64,000 nucleotides of DNA from Larimichthys crocea. Its lineage: Eukaryota > Chordata > Actinopteri > Sciaenidae. The stretch spans positions 310,001-374,000 of the forward strand of contig NC_040022.1 in assembly GCF_000972845.2 (NCBI RefSeq). The letters are read 5' to 3'. Every line of letters starts with the position of its first letter. Position 1 is the first letter of the stretch. Of the stretch, positions 56,550 through 64,000 are shown in pieces. A program made the position numbers and the translations under genes. A model generated the notes under the pieces. It was not told the origin of the DNA. It did not search any database and was given only the letters and a program-made list of their open reading frames with translations.

Positions 56550-57044
56550 GAGTTGTGGTATGAAGAGGATGACGGACACAGAGTGGGAAGGAGAGGACAG
56601 AGGGGTGAGAGTGAAGAGCTGCAGATATTAACAAGAGAGCTAACGGGTATGAATACCAAATTATGAACTAAATACAAGTTGTAAGGACACTAACATCAGG
56701 AACACGGAAATATTGTTTGCACAATCGGATATGTCTCCTGGAAGGACACGTGCAATTAAATGCAATCCAGTACACACACACACACACACGCATTCAAATC
56801 TGGGGTCATATTTACAGCTGTAGTTTGTGGTGGTGTTGTACCGGGTGGCTTGCTGATGGTTTGATGAAGAACAAAAATGTAGAGGACCTGCTCTCAACTC
56901 TCAAAACTCAGTAGTCAACAGTCACAGCAACAAAAAGACACAACAGAGATACAAACGATAGTCCACGTTGTGAAAAATATGCGCTCATCTAAATGAATAT
57001 GAAATCCCGTGGCACAGTGAGTGATGCATTAAGAACTGCAAATA

Positions 57045-57130
57045 GGCTGTGTTTTATCTGGCACTTTTATCCAAAGCGCTTTGCGATTTCTTCCTCATTC
57101 GCCCCATTCACATCGATAACAGTGAGATAT
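57045..57130 (+). repeat. Dispersed fish repeat fragment (CCAAAGCGCTTT type)
   Basis: TTTATCCAAAGCGCTTTGCG, then CATTCGCCCCATTCACATCG. In fish this phrase usually precedes the GATGGCA repeat; here only this part survives. Confidence 0.4.
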
Positions 57131-57624
57131 CATAACACTAAGATAACCATCGCATTTAACGTCTTGCTAAGGAACAAAAGGAGCAATTAGCCGACAACCT
57201 GCTCGGGATTGTGTAAAAGCAATTTTCTGTAAATGACGTTTTGCTCTGTAATGAGACTCCCCCATTAAAACAATGTGAAGGAAAATGACACAAAAGCTTT
57301 TCTTGTACGACGTTTTATGATCATTCAAAGCTAAGCTGTCAGGTTATATGAGGCCAGATACTAATTCCAGAGTCAGTGTGGGTAGTCGGGTTTTAATCCT
57401 ATCTGGTGGAGAATGTGTGGATTGTTCTCCACCATTAATCCTTTTTAATAAATGTACAGGACGGAAGGACACACAGTATGGCCTGGTGTCAGTTTTACTG
57501 TAACAGAAAGACAAAAGCCAACAGCAGTAAAAGCATAATGACTAACTAGCTACAGCTTGAATAAACAAAGTTTTATAGTCATAGTTATAACTCATTGGCC
57601 AAAGTGGGAGGCGGTGTTTGTTTG

Positions 57625-57626
<2 letters not shown>

Positions 57627-57666
<40 letters not shown>
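57627..57666. repeat. (GT)n microsatellite
   Basis: Uninterrupted GT tract of about 40 bp. Confidence 0.9.
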
Positions 57667-57669
<3 letters not shown>

Positions 57670-58344
57670 GCAAAGCAGGACATAGTCTACATCATCTCGC
57701 TCAGTGCTTGGCAACAGACCAGCGCTGCCTGACTGCCTGTTATCCTCTTTACATATGCATACACACTAAACATGTTTTGGAAAAAAAAAATGTTGTTTAC
57801 TCCGTCCCGTCAGTCCTTCTGTCTCGTGTCTTTAAATGGGCTTTAATGGCGTGACAGGAAAATCGCAGTTTTTCGGCTACAGAGTTCATCTACGAGGACG
57901 ACGATGTCAAGTTGAACACACCGTGGAAGGGTGATATTTAAACAATACACTCTCCTTCTAGCTGAAGCACGTAAAGTCCTAAACTCAACAATATTCTCTA
58001 GGTAAAGTGTCAGAGAGATGGAAAGGGAAGAATAAAAAGAAACTAATGAGGGAGGGGCAGAGAGTTAGAGACACACTGCTGAAGCTAGAGAGAGAATGAC
58101 AGGAGGAAAAGGACGGATGACAGACGAGAGGGAAAAAGCAAGAGATGTGAAAGAAAGGTGACACAAAAGCATAAAGTCAAATAAAGAGAGAGACGTAGAG
58201 ATGGAGGGAGAGACAGAAAAAGAGGTCTGGGATCACTGCACTCCTGTCAGCTCGTGTCCCTGTTGCTAGGTTACCATCCATAGATGAATGGGTTAAAGTA
58301 TCTCAGGAGCAACAGTGACATAGTTAGCTGATCTCCATCAGACA

Positions 58345-58375
<31 letters not shown>

Positions 58376-59439
58376 TGGAGCAACTCGTTACCCATATTTA
58401 GATTTAGATTTCAGATATGACATGTGCACACAAACACATAACACACCACGGACTGATTATTCCCGTGAACTGAGCGTTACACCTGGAAACACACACACGT
58501 TTACAAATGTTTTTAGTTTTATTACCAGGAATGCTTGCGGATTAAACACGTCATAAACTTGCAGCAAAGCACTGTCAAATCACCAATAAACATGGATACG
58601 AGATTTTTGTAGTCCGGTTTTCTTTGTAATAAAAACTACAGACGCACCTCTGCAGCCATCTTTAAGAGTTTATTCCAAACTTTTCAGAATCAGTATTCAG
58701 GCTGTGAAATTTTTGTCCAAGAAACTGACTGACCTTTTGTCCTAGAAATGATATCATAGTACATTTTTCAAACCCACAGCAGTAGCAGCAGCATCTCTGC
58801 CCCAGCAGTTAGTAATCCAGGTGGGCCATCCCACCTACACACCGTGATTCACGTTTGAAACATTTAGCTCATCTCGTCGCCATCGAGTCAAATTGCCCTG
58901 AGAGTAACTGATAATATTCAATCTGTAGATTACAAACAGCAAATACAGAGCGGTGCAAAGATCCTGTGGCAGCGATCATGTAGGAGACAAGTGGTATGAA
59001 AGTCAATAATTAAGGAGAGGATGAGGAGAGGGTGCATGGTGTTATAATGTTGAGTAGTTGTAAGGTGGGTGGAACGGTGTTGGAAACACACCCCTGGCTT
59101 CTTTGAGACTGCAGTAGATTTACATAAATCTGCTTTATAATACTCTTAATGTGTCTACTCTGTTGTGTGTCTGTATGTGTTGATGCTTTTACTGCAGGAC
59201 TTTCTTTATTTCCGGGGGATTCAAAATGACACTTTACAGTAGGATCAGTATCACAAAATACAAGGTGATGGTGCAACTGTTCAACAAAACCACTATTACA
59301 CGAACTTTTGTTTTCAAGTAGTTGAACCACAAAGAAGAAACTCATCTGTGATGAGTCATGCCAAAATAACTCACCGCAGTCATTTTCTAAGAGAGCACAA
59401 GACAAGGTTTGAGAGAGTGGAAATTTACCAGCAGCTACA

Positions 59440-59560
59440 TTAGATATCGTTCATCAAACACCCAATCATCGTTCAGTTAAAGTCTGCGTAAAGTAAGAAT
59501 AAATATGTGTGGCCTGACCAAAGAAGAAAGTGTTATAAACCACCCAGCCAATGAATGATT
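59440..59560 (+). repeat. Dispersed repeat, family F (copy 2)
   Basis: Contains GTTAAAGTCTGCGTAAAGTA, AGAATAAATATGTGT and GACCAAAGAAGAAAG, matching the 25.6-kb copy. Confidence 0.55.
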
Positions 59561-61339
59561 AAAAATAGCGACGAGTTTATGAATTCAGGCATCGAACTCG
59601 GGTAGAGATGAGCAGTAGACTTTTCACATGTTTTCAGCAACTATTTTCCAACATATGTGTGAAGTGTGAATCAATATTCACAGTACTATACGTTTTATCC
59701 ACAGTGACTACATTTGACAATAAAAGGGATTTGTCTTTGTGGGACTACAACTCAAAAAACAACATAAAATATGTTACGTTCACTCTAAGCACTAACCCTG
59801 CCACCAGGAGTCACCCAGTCAAAAAAACGTTCGCATTCTGTTCGCAGTGTTTTAATGATGCCTGGTTAGCCGCCAGAGTGGCTGGTGGCGGCCACCAATA
59901 TAGCAGCCACAGGCAGAAAGAACCATTTCCCCTCCGTGCTGCAGCGAGGCAGCTATTGACAGAGTTAAGTATAGATGATGGTTCTCTCTGGGACTGACAC
60001 AGATTCACAATGAGTTAGCACCTATTCATGTGGTACAGCTATGAATAAATGTCAATAGCCAACAAGACATTGGTTTAATGAGCTGACATTTTGTGTATAG
60101 TAATACCACGATCTTTGGGATAATGAAGAGCCGTTAGCTCTATCTGACAAACATGAGGTAGGCTATAAAACAGGATATTGCTCAACGGTGAGCTTATTAC
60201 TTAAATGACTAAATACGTCTTTTATGTGCGCCTGTTCAAAATTACTCATATGACTGTGCCAAAAAAGACACCTCATGTTACGGTATGGTTAAAGGGGACA
60301 GACAGGGTTTTTGTGACTAATGAGGACGACAATATTTACAGCCACAAAACAGGCTGCAATTGTGCACTCGTGTGTTAATGTAAGTCTAGTAATAGTGCTT
60401 GTTTTTGCGGGCATGGCTCAACACAATGTGTGTGTGATGCTGTGTGAGAAGTGACTGCTTAAAAACAACACAAGGTTAACGTATATTATGTTGGCATCAG
60501 CTATATCAGTACTGGAGAACTTTTCTATATTGACAGAAGAAGGCTTTTCTTGATTCACCGGTAAGAGTTTGACTATGTTGTACGGTTTGTTGATCTGATG
60601 AAGTTTTATCTTGATAGACAGGTAGTTCATCCAATCACCTGGCCTGTAGTTTTTTCCAAACCATCTGGTGCAGCCAGGTTATGTTTTTGCCACTGCCAGG
60701 CTCAGATCGTTATTATAACTGTCTGACAATATTATGGCCAGAGAAATACTTTATGGGAGTTGTTTCTACCACTCCCTCAATCAGGCAGTTAGTTGTGGTT
60801 GGTGTCAATGTGTGACTTTCGGTGTTCTAACACATTAGTTTGAACACACACAATAAGAGGATCAAACTGCAAAACTTTGTGTTTAATGCTAATGATCTAA
60901 TATTAGAATGGAAACATGGATAGTAAACATAATACCTGCCAAACAACATCAAATTAACTTTGAGTACTGTTGGCATTTAGCTGAAAGCCAAGTAGTTGAA
61001 GTACAGCCAAAGAGCTGTGGCTGTAATCTAAGAATGGATGTCGCCTCTTAGTCTTGTTTTCAAGTTCAATATGTGAATTTTTTTTTCCACCTGAGCACAA
61101 AGAATCTAAATTTAGTTACTAATACCTAATGTCTACTCTTTATTTTTAATTTGAGTGTGCGTGTGTTTGCAGGCCGTGATGTCAAACACGCTCGGCCCAC
61201 ATTGGCCGTCTGATCCGTCCTGATCTCTCTCCAAGGTGTCACCGTTGCAACGGGTGTACTATTGCTGCAAATGTCAGCAGCAAGGACAACCAAGACCTGA
61301 AGGAGATAGTCTGTCAATCTGTAACTGAAAGTGACTTCA

Positions 61340-61371
61340 AGCACACACACACACACACACGCACACACACG

Positions 61372-61403
<32 letters not shown>
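61340..61403. repeat. (CA)n microsatellite, interrupted
   Basis: CA tract with several GC interruptions. Further short CA tracts at 58346-58371 and 61503-61520. Confidence 0.9.
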
Positions 61404-61407
<4 letters not shown>

Positions 61408-62339
61408 AACCGTCAGTGATCAGTCTTCTGATGTGTGAAAGTAGATCAGAGCAAAAGGAGCTGGTCCTCACTGACAAAAAGTAAAATTAGACTTTGTCTC
61501 ATGCACACACACACACACACATGCACAGACACACACCTGTGGACTATCACACACATACAGATGCATCAGGTAGCCACTACTGATGGCAGAAACAAAGAAC
61601 TCCTTACTCTGTCGCTCCCTTTTTTCAAGTATTCAGAACAAGGCATGCACGCATATGCACGGTCTCTCACATTAGACACACTCTCAAACATGTTCACACT
61701 ACACGACAGCTCTTTAACACCCTAAACATTAAACCGAGAAAAAGAAGCAGTTATGGGAGGAAACACACTGGGTGTTACTGTAGAATGAAAACTACTAACT
61801 CCACTTCTTGAATTCCTTTTATCAAATTGCAGCACATCTTTCATCGCAAAATGAATTTCAATAAACCACTACCAATTATCAGTAATATACAACATATGAT
61901 TCATATAATGCTGCCGTGTGCCATGAGCACACAGAGCTGTTCAGGATGCAAGTTTGTTGTGTCTGAAAAGCACCAGGGGAATGTAGGAAAAATCAATACA
62001 CTATAATGCTGCAATATTTTTGGCCCCCCCATCAATAAGCGGACTGAGGACTGACTATCAGAGTTTGTTACACGCACTACAGTGGCGTGGCTTGAAAGAT
62101 GGCACAGTGGTGTTACATAACATAAACTCTTGAAAATGCTGAAAATAATGTCCTCGACGGACGAGGCCAGTGCTTCACTGACAATCAAGAGACGGATGCA
62201 AAGAACTCACAAAAATGCATCGACAACAGTTTAAAAGCTTTCTCTCTACTTCTGTGAGGATCTGCATGACGCAGGTTTCTCAAAGTCAATAGGGAAACCG
62301 GTATTTTTAGCCATGCTAGCGGCATGACGGCCGCTCGAT

Positions 62340-62520
62340 CCACCACTTTGGTCCACACTGAAATATCTCAGCAACTATTTCATAGATTAGCATTAGACAT
62401 TTTGAACACGCTCATGGTCCCCGGATGATGAACCCCACTGTGGTGATCCCTGATATTTTCTGTAGCTTTACCATGAGGTTTTGAGTGAAATGTCTCACCA
62501 AGTATTGGTGGAATGGCATG
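62340..62520 (+). repeat. Dispersed fish repeat, family B (copy 1)
   Basis: Contains CTTTGGTCCACACTGAAATA, TCTCAGCAACTATTTCATAG, CTCATGGTCCCCGGATGATG, TGTGGTGATCCCTGA and GAGTGAAATGTCTCACCAAG, the ordered phrases of a widespread fish repeat. Confidence 0.65.
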
Positions 62521-63194
62521 TCAAAAAAAGCCTGATGAAACTATGACTACTACAGTACGCTGCAATAAATACTGCAATAAGCTTTTGCGGTGTGTGGCAA
62601 TCCACTTCTTCATTTTTGAACATTATGTTTATAAATTAATTTACAACGTAAAAATAGATGTAGCTGTGACTGACCAGTATTATAGATATGTTAGCGGATG
62701 TAATAGATTTCGGATTTACCACAACGTAACTGTTGATGTTTCTGAATTGGACACATTGAACTGAAATCTCCATCACTAAAACAGCAAAAAGACAAAATTT
62801 CAGTTTTCTTTCAGCAGGCTTCCAGTAGAATGCATTTATTTCACACAAAAGAAAGATATTTATTTAAAATGTTTGAAAAATCCAGTTTAAACCTTCTCCC
62901 TGGCATTTCTGGGGGCAGCAGGACCGAGACCCCCACAGTTACATGTCTTTATCCTCTAATCAATGCTCTCTGTTACCTCAATAAACACCTCTGTCGCTTT
63001 TTAATCCTTTCCTTTTTTCTGGTGCTTTTCAATGTTCTCCCTTCACACCTACACAGTCAGAGCCCTCCCTCCTCTTCCATCCCCCTCTCCACTCCCCATC
63101 CATCCATCCATCCATCCCATTTGGTGGTACTCTCAGTGGAACACTTGGGCTATTTATAAAAGCATCAAAGCCCACAGCTTCCAACACACAGAGA

Positions 63195-63420
63195 AGTGTG
63201 GGGAGGGGGGTAAAGAAAGAGGAGGAGGAGGAGGAGGGAGGTGGGGACTGGAGGGTGGAGGAAGGAGGAGAGACGGGGAACTAAGACGGACAAGGAGGGA
63301 GACGTATTGGGAAAGACAGAGCAACGAAGGGTAAGAAGAGGGTAGGGAAAGAAAGCTGGTGGGATAAGAAAGGTGAGAAGGAAGAGAGAGAAAAACCAAA
63401 AAGACTTCGGAAGCACAGAG
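63195..63420. repeat. Purine-rich low-complexity region
   Basis: About 225 bases rich in G and A including GGAGGAGGAGGAGG; preceded by CT-rich sequence and a CATC run at 63099-63118, so strand asymmetry switches within 300 bases. Confidence 0.75.
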
Positions 63421-63570
63421 GAGGTGGGAAAACAAAAGACTGGATGACAAAGTCAGAAATGTTTTATCCATTTCCTTTTGCTTCAGGATCTCACTGATAC
63501 ACCTTAACATCAGCTCTGTGTGAGTGTGCGTTTGTGTGTGTCTGTGCAAGCATGCGCACGTGCATGTATC

Positions 63571-63573
63571 CGT

Positions 63574-63633
<60 letters not shown>
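63571..63633. repeat. (GT)n microsatellite
   Basis: GT tract of about 63 bp with one TT interruption, followed by TAG. Confidence 0.95.
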
Positions 63634-63635
<2 letters not shown>

Positions 63636-64000
63636 GAGGCAGGTTTTGGATCCGGAGACCTTCCGCCCACGCAGGTTGGAGTTGCAGAAGCACCTGAGCA
63701 GCGTTCGGCACCGCCAACAGACACAGATGTTTGCAAATGTTCACTAACTCATTTGAACCCGAACAGGCTCATGAAAAGGCAGAAAAGATACTCTGTGAAT
63801 CCAGAGGAACTGTGGGCATGGTGCCCAACAGCGGCTGGTGGAAGCAAGAGATACCCGATTAAACCCGAACACAAAAGACGCCATCAGTCAAAGGGCTTGA
63901 GCTCGAATAGAGCTCTTTATGCTGCAGCAAACAACACCTTTATGGGCTTGTTTTAGGTTCAATCTACACCCTGTGCCTACACCATTTCATCTCTCGCCTC

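Larger units (their letters stand above)
45331..64000 (-). other. prkcb intron upstream of the C1A exon (5' end beyond window)
   Basis: At least 18.7 kb of non-coding sequence. I searched for the expected 32-nt exon 2 (encoding part of FIWGFGKQGFQCQ) and for exon 1 and saw neither, so they lie to the right. The stretch holds a DNA-transposon remnant (48875-49446), four or more dispersed-repeat fragments, the tandem duplication at 55757-56044, an inverted repeat at 54494-54617, and many CA/GT and GA/CT tracts. A second gene within it cannot be excluded but no convincing exon was found. Confidence 0.75.

Noticed and set aside
59860..60000. Plus-strand frame CFNDAWLAARVAGGGHQYSS.. as a possible exon
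   Set aside because: No recognisable domain and no convincing splice acceptor in frame; the flanks are dispersed repeat and AT-rich intron.
63154..63744. Minus-strand frame of about 196 codons
   Set aside because: Composed mainly of translated CA repeat (THTHTH) and polypyrimidine tract (Ser/Leu/Pro runs); composition explains it.

Overview
The window is vertebrate genomic DNA, most probably from a ray-finned (teleost) fish. It contains one recognisable protein-coding gene, a conventional protein kinase C of the beta type (prkcb). The gene lies on the minus strand and occupies most of the window. I find no bacterial-type operons, rRNA, tRNA or CRISPR. The teleost assignment rests on the vertebrate intron/exon structure, the very high density of CA/TG microsatellites, and several dispersed repeats of the sort scattered through fish genomes.

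Layout, in transcription order from high to low coordinate. Positions 45331-64000 are intron sequence upstream of the first visible exon; by homology the missing 5' part (about 68 residues: pseudosubstrate and first half of C1A) lies beyond the right edge. Fifteen exons follow: 45248-45330 (end of C1A), 35299-35410 and 35011-35139 (C1B), 27719-27875 and 26906-27040 (C2), 24698-24794 (end of C2/hinge), 20589-20732 (V3 hinge and glycine-rich loop), 13626-13799 (catalytic Lys, helix C), 11078-11169, 10035-10097, 9625-9763 (catalytic loop, DFG, activation loop), 9345-9425, 8817-8924, 4299-4439, and the terminal exon 580-756. All boundaries use GT/AG, the reading frame is continuous, and the exons together encode 609 complete residues plus a split codon. 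Residue numbers quoted are human PKC-beta equivalents.

The last exon is of the beta-II type (turn motif LTPP, hydrophobic motif FQGFSF). The alternative beta-I terminal exon is not seen; in mammals it lies further downstream, which here would be off the left edge. Positions 1-579 are therefore 3' UTR and/or intron.

The rest is intronic: dozens of dinucleotide microsatellites (several directly abutting splice sites), GA/CT tracts, a tandem duplication, hairpin-forming inverted repeats, a probable non-autonomous DNA transposon (48875-49446), a LINE 3' coding remnant (10590-10934, minus), and degraded copies of several dispersed repeat families. I found no convincing second gene and no clear previously undescribed system. 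The most notable observations are the microsatellites abutting splice sites and the clusters of inverted or duplicated repeats. All repeat-family assignments are from memory of general patterns, without a database search.
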